Below are positions 24,098-39,000 of a stretch of DNA of 64,000 nt, in pieces. Source of the DNA: Mesaphorura yosii (taxonomy: Eukaryota > Arthropoda > Collembola > Poduromorpha > Tullbergiidae); contig WIXG01000024.1 of the NCBI GenBank assembly GCA_009869945.1, positions 248,001-312,000 on the forward strand, written 5' to 3'. Both the position numbers and the translations under genes were made by a program. How positions within the stretch are numbered: the first letter of the stretch is position 1; every line of letters starts with the position of its first letter. Under the pieces are notes generated by a model. That model had not been told where the DNA came from and searched no databases. It worked only from the letters and a program-made list of their open reading frames with translations.

Positions 24098-27000
24098 CTG
24101 CAACAAACAAATAGAATTACGCAATTGCTCAATCTGACGCGTAAAAATATAAATAACAGCCAAGGCTTACTTGAAATTGTTGCATTGGATAGGCAGCTGC
24201 CATTATGCCTGCAGCGGTTGCTGCTGAAGGTTGTTGTATGGCTGCGGCTGCACTTTGCGCCCCGGTCATCTGCTGTGCACCAGTTGACCCAGCAGCTAAT
24301 CCTTGGCCCCATGAAGTCATGCCTTGCAGCCCTCCGACATTCCTGCAAGGAAAGCAAATGCATTAATGACACGAGTCGCCGACAGTCGTGTTGCTTATTG
24401 TGCAATCTAGGATTGAGACGCAGAACTAAGAAGAAGCTCAACCAGGCATGAATGAGGCTGAGTCTGTCATGACGTTGCCTAAGTTTCGTTACCATTCTCG
24501 CTGTTCTTGGCCACGAGAACCGGCTGGCTTTGCCCATTGATCTTGGGAATGTCGGTTGGCAGAGGCAGAGTCACCAGACCTGGGATAAAAATATTACTAA
24601 CACATTGCGAATCCGTCAACTCTTCTGCACAAATCGGAAGCAGGAAGAGATCCCAAGTGACTCGAACAGGCAGAAGAATGACAAGATCGCCAGCTAATTG
24701 AAGGAGCGCCTCTGACTAAGGTGAGCTAGCGAAGAGTAAGCAAGCATCCGAGAAAGAAAGCCATGCTCCGGCAGAACAGACATAGACAGATTGAAGATTT
24801 GATGAAGTCGACAGTGGAGAGCATCCATGAACATCCCAAGCGTCGGAAATGTGTTAAATATTTAAACTAAGGCTAGGTCTAGACCGACCACGCGTTTGAA
24901 TTGCAAAGAAAATGCTAAAGAGAAGAACGAGATCGGGAAGTCGTGACCATCTCAAATGTCGTGCACTCACCCAACATATCCTGCTTGCTGGTAGCCAAAG
25001 TTCCCGTACGCGTAGCCTTGCATTCCTTGGAGAAATTGATTTTGAACTTGTGCTGAAGGGTACCCAGCGGCGGCAGCAGCAGCCGCCGCTTGTGGGTACC
25101 CCCAGTAGCCCATTTGTTGACCGTACCCGTACGGATACTGCGCAGCACTTGCTATGGAGCCATAATTGTACTGTTGCTGCTGCAATTAAAATAGTGTTAA
25201 GTTAGCACAGCCGCAGAGGAATGCAGTTGGTCTATAGGAGCAAATGAAATCTGACCAGTACTTGATTCGACACGTTGGCGGGGTCGCCAGCTTCCTTTCC
25301 CCAAGAACATTTTACAGCTTGTCCGTTAATCTCGGTATTATGAACGGCAACAATCGCGTGTGTAGCCGACTCCTTAGTCCCGAATCTAAAGAATGAGAAC
25401 AAATTAGTTTGAAAGTGTTTGAGCACTTCAAGACTCAAGTCCGAGATTTGGCTTACCTAATGAAAGCATATCCTTTATCCTTAAATACGCGAATTTCTTG
25501 GATCTGACCAAATGGAGAAAACGTTTTCTGCACCAGTTCTTCAGTTAAGCCGTTCGTAATCCCACCACAGTATACGGTGCAATTGGTTTGACTCGACTGA
25601 TTATACACTTCATCGAAAGTCAATTGCTTCGCATTTCCAACTGCAATAGAAAAGTCAATAGCATTTGAAATATTTCCTTAAATCTTCATCTTGTGAAAAT
25701 AAACTCAATCCAAAGTGCTTCCCAGCGAGGCGATGGTATTTTATCGGTAATGGCACCCCGAGCAGAATACATTGGAGCACGATGAGGGAAAAGACGAAAC
25801 GCTTTCGGCGTTCACAAAAGAAAACACAACCACATTACCGGAGTTGACTCCCTCCTCATACTCACATTATGCTTCTGTTCTAGCGCAACGCGTAAACCCA
25901 GGCTTCAAATTAGCTTGCATAATTGTGCGCACAACTCGCTCAAGGAATATGGCGTGCGGGACAACTTAAACGCTCCAAACACCAAACAATTATCATAAAC
26001 ATTGAAAATGATTCAAACATCTCCAATTTGCCGTTTTGCAATCTAAAGCTGGCTTAAAGGGAGGAATTAAGATCACCAAAAGAATAAAAAAGAGAGTGAA
26101 GGGAAAGACCTCATTACTTTGATGCAATTCAAAATAAATACAACTGAAAGCCGCAGAGTGGAATTCGAGAAAGATTCATAGTCTACATCATGCTAAATAA
26201 AAATCACTCAATAGACGCCAAAGAGAACAGCTCTGAATGAGCACAAATGCTGGGGATTTGGATTTTGGAAGTCAGATCGATTTGTTGGCAGTGCGCACTG
26301 CAGATGAATGGAAGGGTTGAACGGCTGGCAAATGCATCCTCCGTTCTTCACTAAATACATATTTATTGTTACATAATTTATGATGTCTGAGGCCGCTTTT
26401 TCATTTCCGAATAATTGAAACTTTCTCAATCTCTGATCCTTAATGGCAGCAGTTCTCTGGCAAAGTCAGTAGTTCTATTTCGACCTGAGCATTTCGCCAC
26501 CCGCGAACCCTCCTGCCTGCCTCGATGAAAAGGCGGAAACCTTACAAATAATTGAGCAATTTCAAAACTCTGAATAAATATATTGACAATTACATGAACT
26601 CTATCCTTTTTGACATCTACTTTCCTTGGAATCTAGAATCGGGGCCTATAAAAATTCTTTGCCATCGTTCGCCGACATTCGCAGCGAAATTGGGTTGCTC
26701 ACATATCTTTGGAAAAATGTAATCGAGTATTAACGAACCGTAGGCAGCCAGGGTATTTCTACTTAGTGCTTAAGAATTATACATTCTGACTGCCCGCATA
26801 CATTCACGGCAATGACTTGGCGGTTGAATCGATATAAAAGAAGTGAGATTGTAAAGGCGGTGGTAACCAATGGTTGAGACTGAACGGGCAGTTTGCAAAT
26901 AAAGAACGAAGTCTTTGACACAGTTACAAAGAAAATGGAAAACGTAAAAAAGTATATAGCAAAGTTAAACATGTACATAGGCAAGAAATCCTATTTCTGC

Positions 27001-30000
27001 CATGGAAGTGGGTTTGAAAGGTCTTATAAATGGGCAAGTCGATTCGGTCTGCGATGCCGCAATTAATTTCAAAGCATATTTAGAGGTTTCTTGACGATTT
27101 CTGTTAATACCAGACACCGCCCAGCACATTGGCCGCCATGTGGAACCTTGAAGTGTATGTAAAAGGTGGAGGGTTGAGAATGCACTTACGGTAAGCTCGG
27201 GACTGTATAGGACACGTTTAATTTTCAATTTCCGATATATTTTCGCCCGGACGCCCAAGGCGACAGACAACTTTGGCAGTGCGGTTTCTGCTCTGAATTG
27301 ATTCTGGCTACACTACCTGTTCGACAGGTAAAATACGGTATTGATGACATCTGACGTATGATGTACAAGGGTGCAAGCCAACTAATCATGATAATGTTTC
27401 AAAACACCAGTCCAACCCAAACTGTTAAAAATGTAACGCCGCACTCATGATTCCTGTTTCCTCCCGCCAGACCCGCGTCGGTGGCACTGAGCCTTTTTTG
27501 TATTCATAAGTTAAAACCTCGCGGAGTCATTTATCATCGTCTGCACCAAGACGTCTTTCTCCTTCTCCGTCGCCTTCCAAGCACTTGTGCTAAATAGAAA
27601 TGTGAGAGCTACAAGCACAAGCAGTATAAAGACTAGGGACAGGCGAGGAGTGACAATAAAGGCGTTCTGTGTATAATATGCGAGCAAGTACGACAAAAAC
27701 GAGTGTTCTTTCATTTTTCGATACCGCAAAACCATCGCAATGTAATATCATAAAGCGAGGGCGTTTAAACAATCGCTTTTCCGTTAGCAGCGTTAACGTC
27801 ACGTCAACACAAGGAGACCGTGTAAAGCCGGAGACTAATTCAAGTACAATAGACTTTATGTGAGTGCAGACACCGAAAGCAAGGGGTGACACAACCTCAG
27901 ATCGCGGAGAGGATCAAAATGGAGAAGCCGCCACATATATCATCCAATGAATAATTCACGGCGAGGAAGGAGCGAGGCCGGAGTCCGCTCTCCGTTCATG
28001 GATCCGACGTCTCAAAAATAGATAAATAATGTGCTTTACATTAGATTACAATTACCTTTGATTTCCGATACAAAGAAGAGGAAGCGGCTGGAGCGTGTTC
28101 ATTGTGCCGGGGATGGATGCAAAGCTAATGGATGGCAAGTGTGAATAAATGGACTCACTCGAACATAATGGCATGCATTGCAGCAACGAAACTGGGAATA
28201 TTTACGAGTGGCGAAGCGTGTTGAAAGAAACACGTAATACATGATTCACTTAGACTACGACATGAAAAGTCCTTTCCACCAGCAGTTACCGGGAATTGCT
28301 CGTTGCTGCATTCCAATTTTTAATACAATGAAATATCATTCGTCGAATTCCCAAGCTCCGTGTACACTCTCCAGAGTGAAACTATTGATTTCTTGTTTAT
28401 TGTCCGTTCCAACGCACTCACCTTCACTCTCTTTCGCACGTCGCACGTGAACCCGAAACTCAAATAGCAATATTTCAAGTAAATCATAGCTTGAAGGAAG
28501 GTGCGAGGTCGCAATTTGGTAGGGCCGTTCTTGCGACTTTGCTCAACAAGTTTAGGATAGGCGTTAAAACAAATTAAGTTAATGCAACTGTAAACAGGAG
28601 TAGAAGTTGTGTAATATGAAATATACAGGAGAAAAACAATGAAAGCACAACCATTTTATTGATCGACAATGAAACCTGAATATGCGCTCATTACGGAACC
28701 ATTTAATTAAGACCGGTCATTCAGGGTGACCTGTCATGAAAGAAATAAGTTAGAACGATTTCGTTTCTTGGGCCGAGTCAGTCACGCAATGTGCCCAAGT
28801 GGACGGTATCACACGCTGTGAAAATGTTTATTAGAAAGAGGGGAAAATTAATGCATGCTCGTTCTCATGTCCTGCAATTCAATGCAAGAGGGAGTCCGCA
28901 TAATTTTGTCACTTCTTATTCCCGATCCAGACAAACTAATACAATGCATTTAGTTGCCAAGAACCAACTCGCATATATTTAATGTATAACGTGCTAATGT
29001 TCAAAGTTGTATGTTTCGACGAACGAGAAAGCGACAAAGATCCGTTTTAATTGAACCTCCACGACTCATTAATATGCAAAAAGTGTATCAGTGAAATGCT
29101 CGGGTCGTGAATGTGTAGTCATTTCCCTATCATAGCCCACGAATGGGTTGACTTTGCTCTCGTAGTTCTCATGACTAGACTGCTGCAATACAACTTTAAA
29201 TGCAACACTGACTTTTAGGTCTCAATGCCATGCACGGTTTTATGGACTCTATTCCCGTGAATACATAAACTCTGCGCATTAGCAAGATCGAGCCACATCA
29301 TACAGTGCACCTTCGCTTTGTGATTGCCTCCGTTGGTGGATTATTTTCTTTGCGTGTCCACATAAATGAATTGTACTTCCGGGCAACTAAATCACGGTTC
29401 TTGAGGAACTCGTAATCGTATATTCCTATTCTTGATTTCCCGCTTCACATAATTCAGGCAGAGTACAAAACATAGATTATATTTTATGGACTACTAGAAC
29501 TAGTGCGCATTATAATGAAGAAGGCTTAAATATTTCTGCCGATTCTGCCCACATCAATTTAACACACAGAAAAGCAATTTTATATTTGAGCAATCAATTT
29601 TTATTTCATGCATTAAATTCAGAGCGGTGGTTTTCGGCCGTGTGAAATTTTGCGGAGATCCGTTTTGTTAATATCATGTGACACATTTAGGCAATTTCTA
29701 ATAGCTTTGCCGGCAGAAATAAAATCCAACCTTCAAGACAATGATCATATAAGTTATTGAGAAATTCTGTTCGAGCTCTTAATTTTCCCTTTCTGGCACT
29801 AATTCTTCCAGATTTCTTCACTGTACAACATTAATGGTTTGTTCCAAGCATGCTCTAAGCAAGAACTGCTAATGCAAGGTCGTGCTTTGGCGCCTTATTA
29901 ACACGACATAACACAGCTGCTCAGAGGCAGTAGGCTAGCCATTCATTTGGCCGAGGCAGGTTTTGCGTTTGTTGTTTCCGCCAAAAAAGAAAGTTTCAGA

Positions 30001-33000
30001 TAAAATCATATTGCTTCCAGTTGAGGCGAGCACGGACTCAACGTCCTGGCTGCCATGACTGAGCCGCACATTGAGCACTAGATGCGGATGACAGAGAACC
30101 CTTTAACGTAGGAATGCACTATGCCAAGTTATCGTCACTGCAATCAAACCGTAACCGTAATATTCCAACTTCCCTGCCGTGTACACGAATTACTACGTTG
30201 TTAATATGATGCGGGACATTTGCTTGTGTATTCTGCAATTTGTCTATCTTATTAAGCGTCACACGGGAGCACTGTATAACACCAGGCTTACCTTCACTTT
30301 TTGGCGGAGGCGGCTTTCTTGTTGCCCAATTGGTTCTGATGCTTCGGTTGCCGAGCCATTGACCGTTCATTCCATTGATTGCAGTTTCAGCCTCCTATAA
30401 TATTATAACCATTAAAGAAATGTGAAAACACGTCAATCATTTAGCACCGGAGAAGGGCTGACGAAAAGCGACACGAAAAAGCATGAATAAAGTGAACCCG
30501 ACTACTGCGACAGAGTGAAAGCGGAACGTGTGACATCAAAATGAACACATAAAACCCCACAAACTGTAAAAGTTGATTTCCTCTCAGCTTTTCTCGCTCG
30601 CAGACTCCAAAGCGAATTTACAATAACATTTTATGTCTTCTCTGTTTGGTGTAACCATGGGCAGAGAAAATTTTCATTCCGAAAAGAGAAGTCGTACCAC
30701 CTTTTGTGCACGAAACGAATAGAAAGTTCAATATAATTAACTCAAACTAAAATTTCTGCTCATCTTCATCACCATTACATTTATAACTATCAAAATAGAA
30801 TGGCGTGTCGACGTGAAACATAAACATACTCAAAACGTATGCGTGGAAATTATGTATATAAACTAATTACCTACTTTTTACATGCTGACACACCCAAAAG
30901 AACCGGAATCGTGCCCTGCCAGCTCACCCGTCAGGACCCGGGCGACGCAATGAAAGCATCACAAAAGCGGTGCGAGGAGAAAGAAGCAATATATACACTG
31001 GAGCAATGAGAGCGAATGGAAAAGTAATAAAAATAAACCCGAACGAATTTTGCAAACATTTTTGTACGCTCGTAAACTAGATACAGTAATTCAAATGTGC
31101 GCTAGTTTTCTCAAAAACGGATAACAAACGAATCGAAAAAGGGTTTTATTGTCTATTAGTCGAGAGACAGAAAACATGGTTTGCGTTTCTGCATACAACT
31201 GACCGATTTTTTTACGAATGACACGAAGCCATATCCTTTGGATTTCAGCGTCTGTGGATCTCGAACTACACGGCAATCTCTGTAGAGAACAAAAAGACAG
31301 GAAATTATTCGGGGAAGGTGATCAGGCGCTGCTGGTGCAAGATGGAAACAATGAGATTGAATGGAAACACGTCCAAAATAATATATCGAGGAAGATTAAC
31401 CCGTAATAACTTGAACTACCTGGCTCTCGTAGACTATCGTTCTTTTCTATCTCACCCGCACTTACCTTCAGTCCTCCGTCTACTTTATTATTTTATACAT
31501 CTTTAGGATTACGATCCCTATTCAAACGCACTCTTTTCGTGCAAGACACATAAACGTAGCAAATGGGAACATTTCTCAAGAACATTAATGCGGCACTGCC
31601 GAGAGTGCGACAGGACAAGCAACAGAGTCTGCTTTGGAGAGGAGGAATGGAACTAAACAGGTGACGTTTTTCATTTCAGACTAATTCGGGCCGACACTGG
31701 CGCTTGTTAAACTGGAGTAGATCGGAGAAGATACAGTAATCGACCACTACCAGCAGCAACAACTCTTTCTCTCCATGACACGATCATGTAGCAGTAATAA
31801 TAGCGGTGGAAGAGAGATTGGATGAGGGAATGACATTGTACAATTTAATCTTTAAAATTGCTCTCTAAATTTCATTTCTAAACCGAAGGACAAACCAAAA
31901 CATCGTACAAAACAAAGCAGCTGCAGAGAAAACTGTCGTGATACTTTCTCTGGTCACTCGCATTTTCCTCCTACCACGAATCTAAGAATGCGACAGCCAT
32001 TACAAATGTTCTGCCGTTCGAGAAAAAGTCGCGTCTAGTCTATTGACTAGGAAAATCCGACTTTCGTCTTGTGAAGGAGGAACATGTCTCAATAATGGAA
32101 TTTTGTACGTGACCCTGAATTACATTACACATTGCTGTCTTATAATTGTCAAATACATTTGCCGTTATTTATTTCAAGCGAAGTCGCTCGTGATCAGGTA
32201 AGGAGCGTGTACATAAATTAGTTCAATGGTGAATTGGAATTAAACTGAATCGAAACCGAAGAAATTCACTGGGAGCTTCTGGGAATGTGTCGGATTCGAT
32301 TTCGTCATGCTGCTGGGTTGGTTAAATTCAAAATGGAGCGGTTTGTGCACTGAGTGTGAGTGAATGTGATTATTTGTTTCGAAATCGACAGATTCTGGGC
32401 AGGTGAGTCTCAAAGGAGTATGACATGAATGGAAATGTGGTGAAATGAAAGAGCTTGAAGGGTATGCGAAAAGAAAGGCGAAATTTATATTTTCTATTAT
32501 TATGTACAGAGAGGAAGTGGAAACGTCGACGGGAGTCGGATTGATGCAAGTCAGCCGCGGTGTTTGAGGAGGAGAAACGGAGCGCGCGACTTAATATCTT
32601 CTTGAAATCAAGCGCAAGCTCATAAAAGTGGTGCTGGGCGAAGGAGAATTGCCTCTTGCCTTTATAATGGGACAGGAACAGCGCGAAGGTTCCATTGGCA
32701 AACTTGGTATGAGATTGATATATGAATTATAGATAATATCGCGTTTCATTATGTGCTTGTAGAACTGCGTTGCATCTCAAGTTGCCTGAATCTCCAGAGA
32801 TTATCCTCTCGTGCGCCGTACACAGATCTTATCCTCTCCCTCCGCAGAAAAAGTCTGCCTCGACTACTACTTTATTCTATCAACTTCTTAAAAACACTCC
32901 AAAAATTAAATTTTCTTAAAAAAATATACAACCGGACAACTTTGTGTGTCCCCAACGAACGAGACAAAGATGAGGAAGCATTTCTTTATTTCGCTCATGA

Positions 33001-36000
33001 TTTTTTGGACAAAAACCAAGTTTCGTCGCAGACTCGCTCAAGTTTACACTAACTGGCACATGACTCCGACCACCGCCCGGCTCCTTCGCTTCCTATTTAT
33101 TGCCTTGGAGAATTTGCTCTGCTTCATGTTTCGTCTCTTCTTGCACTTAATGGATTTCTACTCTTTGAACTCAGCAGTTCCTTTCATGCTCCACTCCAGC
33201 ATGCAAATACCGACACGCGTGCACTGCTCACCGCTCGCCCCACTTCGTCCCAACAAATAAACCCACCACCACTTGAAATCATGTCACCTGGTCCCGTCAA
33301 AAGAACTCTGCTTCTGCGGGTCTCATCGGCACACAACTTGAAAGCAAGAACGACAAAAATCTAACAAGAAAGTCAGACAAATGTGTCTTCATTTGCATAA
33401 CCATCCGAGCGTCTCATCCTCATCTTGCAATACGCACACACTTCGCGTTTTTTATTTCATTCGAAGAAAGCAACACAGTAAACATTAAAGACATATGCTT
33501 TTATGCGACAGTGCACTACGCTTCCAAACGCAAGTAAGAAAGATGGAACAGTAAAGAACCCTGAAGTTTTAAACACAAGCGTAGCCTTAGCTTACGTATT
33601 TACTAAGCCGTGGAATTTTCCCTACACGAATCCCTGCAAAAGTGAAAGAATTTGCAACAGCTTTGCGCTGACGACAATTTAGTAGTATTGACAACTTTGC
33701 GAGTTTCTTCATTTAACCAACAATTACATTGCTATTCTCAGCATGGCCACCGAGATGCAGATATCACATGGACGTCCCTAAGAATCCGCTACGCGTGGTG
33801 GCAACGGAGTTCGTGCTCTGCCGCATCCAACATTTCGTAGTCAGACATTTCGTTTAGGTCTTCGCAGTCAGCCAGCCAGAACTCCAGAACTGCCGCCGTA
33901 GACATGCAATAGCAGCCAGCGAGTTGGGACTTGTTTCTTTAGATGGTATGTGAGCAGCTAATCGGAGCATCCCCTGAGAATTGTTCCTTCCTGTCCTAAC
34001 TAATTAGACCCGAAGAGGTTACAAAATTATTCACAAAGGAACCTTCACAAGAATTCCAAATTCTGACAACGGCCATCGCCAAAGGATTAAGGACTTCTCC
34101 TGGAACATCAAAAATGCTCATTCCTCTTTGCCGCCCTAGATCATGACTTCCCATGACGTTAAGATCTCATTTCTTCTTTCCTTTGATAACACTTGCCTCA
34201 TTTCGCTTGGCAACATTTTAAAGTTTGTCTCAATAAAGCACTGGAATAAGTAAAACTGCTGACCGACCAAATTAGAATTATGTCTGAACTTCTTCGCAGC
34301 CCGAAAGATAAAACGAAGACTCGAGTTATGGGGCAGAAACTTAAGCAGAATAAGAATTAAATTTCTCATTTCTCTCAGTTTTAAATCCCACTCTTGGAGA
34401 AAATACGCTCCGACGAGCTCACTTGGAACTTCGCTTCCAGATTCTGATTAAGCAAGATCCTACGCTGCCTTGGACGATTATAATAAATTATTCAGGCCCG
34501 AACGGTTTATTTATAGTCTTAATCCCGAACACGCTTGATCCAGGGAACATATGAAAATCACTTATTCAGAGAACGAGCAGTCGGCTTATGTGCATACCGT
34601 AACGCGAGGCATCAGGTTAGGTTAGGTTAGGTTAGCTTCTGACTGATAATAATTACAAAATAGGGCACATAATATTCAGAAGTGGCGAAGCAGTTCCACC
34701 TGGCGTTGTTGAATTTTCCATCTGTTGTTCAAGCTCCTGATGTTGATGCAGCACAGAGTGGGGAAAGCCGACGGAGCAGCAGAGGCAGGCCACTGCTGCT
34801 CTCTTGATTCGTTAAATATTTCACAAATGCTCGTTTTCTTAGGCAAAGACGAGATGAGGCTATTATTGCAAAATTCATACGAAAGAAATCTCACAGGAGC
34901 TATCTTAAAAGAGTTTTGACGACATGCGAGAGGGGGAATTTTCCATGAATTGAACACGAGAGCACTAGAATTCATTCAATATGATTAAAGAATGGAAGGA
35001 AACTATAGACTTCGTATTTTATTATTTTATGCAAGAAGGTAATGCAGGGAAGAACTGGAAATAAAACCAGCCTCAGTACTCAGTCTTTCATGTGCTCCGG
35101 CTCGTATTTATTTAATACATGTTAAAATTTATGTACGCGAGTTACAGCCTCGACTCTACAATCGCTTGTGCTCCACATTCGAAACTGTAAAACGCCAAGT
35201 GCGTAAACAGCAAATAAGTTTCACTCATGCCATACAATAAAATATTCCAGAAGATGTGCGTGTTGTCATTTCGCTGCTCTTTCGTCATGTTATATTGCAA
35301 GAAATTACTGAAATTCTAATAAGCGATGCACGCTACCAGAAAACTGTAAAACATCAGTTACAATTACAGGCGGCTCTACGACCTGTACCTCGTTCTCTGA
35401 GCATGATTTCTTTGTGTCGAAATCGTGTGTCATAAATTATTAAACCTGAAAAGCATGAATTATGAAGTGCATGAAGCGAATATCGAAATGCAAAATCCAA
35501 AGGTAAGGAAATAAAAGAAAATGCTCTATGTGAAAATAGCTTAGAGTCACACTACAATACAAGATTGCCTGTCAGTAAAATTTTCTTGTGTGTAGCAAGG
35601 CCCACAATTCGTCTCCGTGGAGTGATCGAATAAATTTGATGCTACAACTTTTATACAAAAAAAAGTCCTAAATAAATCACACTTAAATTGCAGCACGAAC
35701 CCACTGGAAATATTGGAAATAAGAAAGTGATGAAAAAGTACTCTCAAGAGAAGAACGGAAAAGCAGAGTGAAAAAATTAAATACACTTATCACCTGCATT
35801 GGATTAGTAATTATCCTCGTTCCTGGTACAGCGACAACTCTGTGTTTCGCAGAATCTCCCCACTTGCTAGCGTTCGAGCGCTTTTCGTTACACTAAATAA
35901 AGAAATCATTCCATGTTGATGTTTGGATTTATATTTTAAGAAAAAAAGAGAGAAAAAAATCATGTTACCATCGAAGTTGCGGAAGTAGGAATTCGGAAGT

Positions 36001-39000
36001 AAACCGTACACATTGACCATCAAATACTTATAAAGGGACAGTTGCGCAAAGGTGCGCAAACCTGGAAGCTTATGACCACATTCGTCCGTGCCGTAGACAG
36101 ACAGCCAGAATTTAAATTACCGACGCAAATTCATTTGCCAACACATTCGGTTTAGTAGCGTCGTTTACTTGAACGGGGAATTTAATATTCGGTCCCATGA
36201 TTACTGCTCGCAATGAAATGAAGTTACGACACCTTCGTATGGACTTTGCAGCCCGAAGAGCGTAAACATTATTACCAGACTAGTCTCATGACCGTCACAC
36301 GCCAGCCCGATTATGCTGTGAGCAGTAAGTGGAAATTACTTTTTCTAATTCTATGGTAGAGCTTTCGAGCACGTATTAGTGTCTATTTAAAATCATAAAT
36401 CATAATATGAAAATACACAAATTAGTCTGTCAGCCTGTCTCCTACCATTGTGAAAACATAACCCATAAATATTTATTATAATCGCGCATTGCAGACGCGG
36501 CTCCGCTCAACGAAACCTCTGCAAGCGTAAAATTGCGAATATAACTTGCCGAAATCGTATTTACGCGTCTGTAGTGTGTACAGATTAGTGCTTTATTGCG
36601 CTAACTCGTTTATTACACTCTCAATTCAGAAGATCACATTTCAAAACTGAACGATAAAAAGTAAACGGCTGGCTCCGCAATAAATGTTTTAATGAATTCG
36701 GTGGCAGACGACATGACTGACTATTTCTTGAATTAACATCAGTGTAATCTAAAGTACCAAAAGTGGCTCACTAACAAGTTATAAGCTATGGCGGAGAATG
36801 TAATGGGCAATCCTTTAACAAAAATTTATGGACTGAAAAATATGGGTTCGGTGGTATGATAAATTCTCACGAAATTGGCAGATTTTATTGCCCGAGTCTC
36901 CACAGCACTTAACTTTTATGCGACATCCAACACATACTTTCTTTTTTTATTGTAAATCATAACTTCTCCCTTCTCGGTCTGCACAACCTGCGACCGCGAG
37001 CCGTGTAAATATTCAAAGGAAGCGAGCTTGTTCCAATTTGCCCTTCAATGATGAAGACACTCAATCGTGACCGTTCATTCGATTTTCACCATGGAGGAGA
37101 AGCGCGGACAGGGTGAGGGAAAATCTCGAGTACGATGTCTTGTTAAACTTTTTTTATGTCAGTATTTTATTCGAATTGACATTGGAAAAGTGAACTGTCA
37201 ACCGGCACGTTGTTCGAACCGACTTCCTGACTTGACTGCAGAAATGTAATCCAAATCAAGATGAATTGGGGTTTGGATTTGGTCAATGGTCAAAGAATAA
37301 AGAAATACTTTTGTTTCTATAATGTCTTCGCCGACGCACAGGCACACAGTGTGACTGGTTCTTGTCTGCAAATAAACTTTATTGGACTTTGGAGATTTTC
37401 TTACGAGAAAGTGCGAAAAGTTGAGGACAAGAATTTTCGAAATAAGTACAACAAGATTTCGGACAGGGAAAGGAAAAATAATGAAATCTGGAAGGTGCAC
37501 ACAGTATTAAGTTACTTTCTTGATTCGCTCTTTCGGAAAGGTTAATAAACAGACCAAATGCAAATGCAGACGTTCTTTTTCGGTACGAGATTGGATTGGA
37601 ACAGAGAAGCATGATGTACGTAGACAGGGGAGAAAGAGAGCTGAGTTGATTGCCAAAGGCGGGCAAATAGAGACAGATTTCAGACCGTAGAAGCAACCCA
37701 GAGAGGTTGCGTTTTATTCGGTGCAAATAATCAGAAATTACATTGATCATATCAGCTTTCACGCTGCTGCTGCTCATAATCTGTGCGCCTCCAAACACGA
37801 GCTCATATTCCCTCCTGTCTCTCAGAGCAGGAGCGCATGGAAAGGAAAGCACGAACCTCTGTCACTCTGTTCTTCCACGCGATATGATTTCCCTCTCATT
37901 GTGCGTCACACAATACAATATTCATTGTTTATACAACCCATTCGTAAAATAAGAGTAGCTTCAAATATATGTTAACTGTATGAAAATTTGTCTTTCTGAG
38001 GAACTTCACGACTGGAATGTCTTGGCAAGGTTTAGAGTGAGGAAAATGTTACTTACGAGATCTCGCCAAACGGTGCAAACGCTTCACGCAGAGTTTGAGT
38101 CTCGATTTCCGGACTTAAGTCGCCAACGAAAATGTGATAATGTTCTGAAAAGACAAAAGACAAAGGATCAAAATTAGTATATCATAACAACGTTGGTTTG
38201 AAGAGAATTTGAGTACTCCGCATCAAAGCACGCAAATGGAATTCATAATGTAATGAATGGAAAATGGTCTGATTCCAGTTGGTCAGGTCTGTCAGACAAC
38301 ACCCACATGTTCTACACGTCGCCTCTCGAGAAGGTTAAGTGCTGATTGCTGTAGCTGACCACAGGCTGAACGTTGACTTGGGATCGGAGGCCTCACGCGA
38401 TGGAAAATCCGACAGGTAAGATTGAACATGATTGAATGCAGCCCTCCGGAATAATGCCACTTTTACCGGTTGTGGTTCAAGGTAACAATATTATATTGTG
38501 CCATGGTCGATTGAGTTTTCTCATCGAGTTTGGAAGAAATTCGAATTTCGGACATGCTATTATTACAGGAGCAAGAATCCCTACGAGTCGATAAAAGCTA
38601 ATCAAAGAAGACGCAACTGAAAGGTTACTCATTTGGAAGATTACCCAATCTTGCTCGGACAAAGATCGCTCCTGCAACTTTTCACATCCTCAACAAAATG
38701 ATGAGAAATAACGCAGTAAACGAGTCAGATCTGGGAGTCATTGTCATAAAACAATTCTTTTCATGTGGTTCCAACGATTGTGCCCAGCACAATTTTCGAG
38801 AAAGCAAACCAAGCAGCATACCCACCAGCGAAACAAAGAACGGTCTGGCCTTACCACGAATAAGGTTTTTAAAAACGCGTTTTGAGAAAGGCGAATGGTG
38901 GAGCGTGCAATAATGAAGAGGATAGTCACCACCACCACCGCATGAAGTCAGCAAGGCAAACGACAATAACGACAAGAAGATCCAAAAACCTTCGCGGAAA

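Noticed and set aside
24055..24537. 160-residue frame on the - strand
   Set aside because: Overlaps three TIA exons in the wrong frame and crosses their introns; a shadow.
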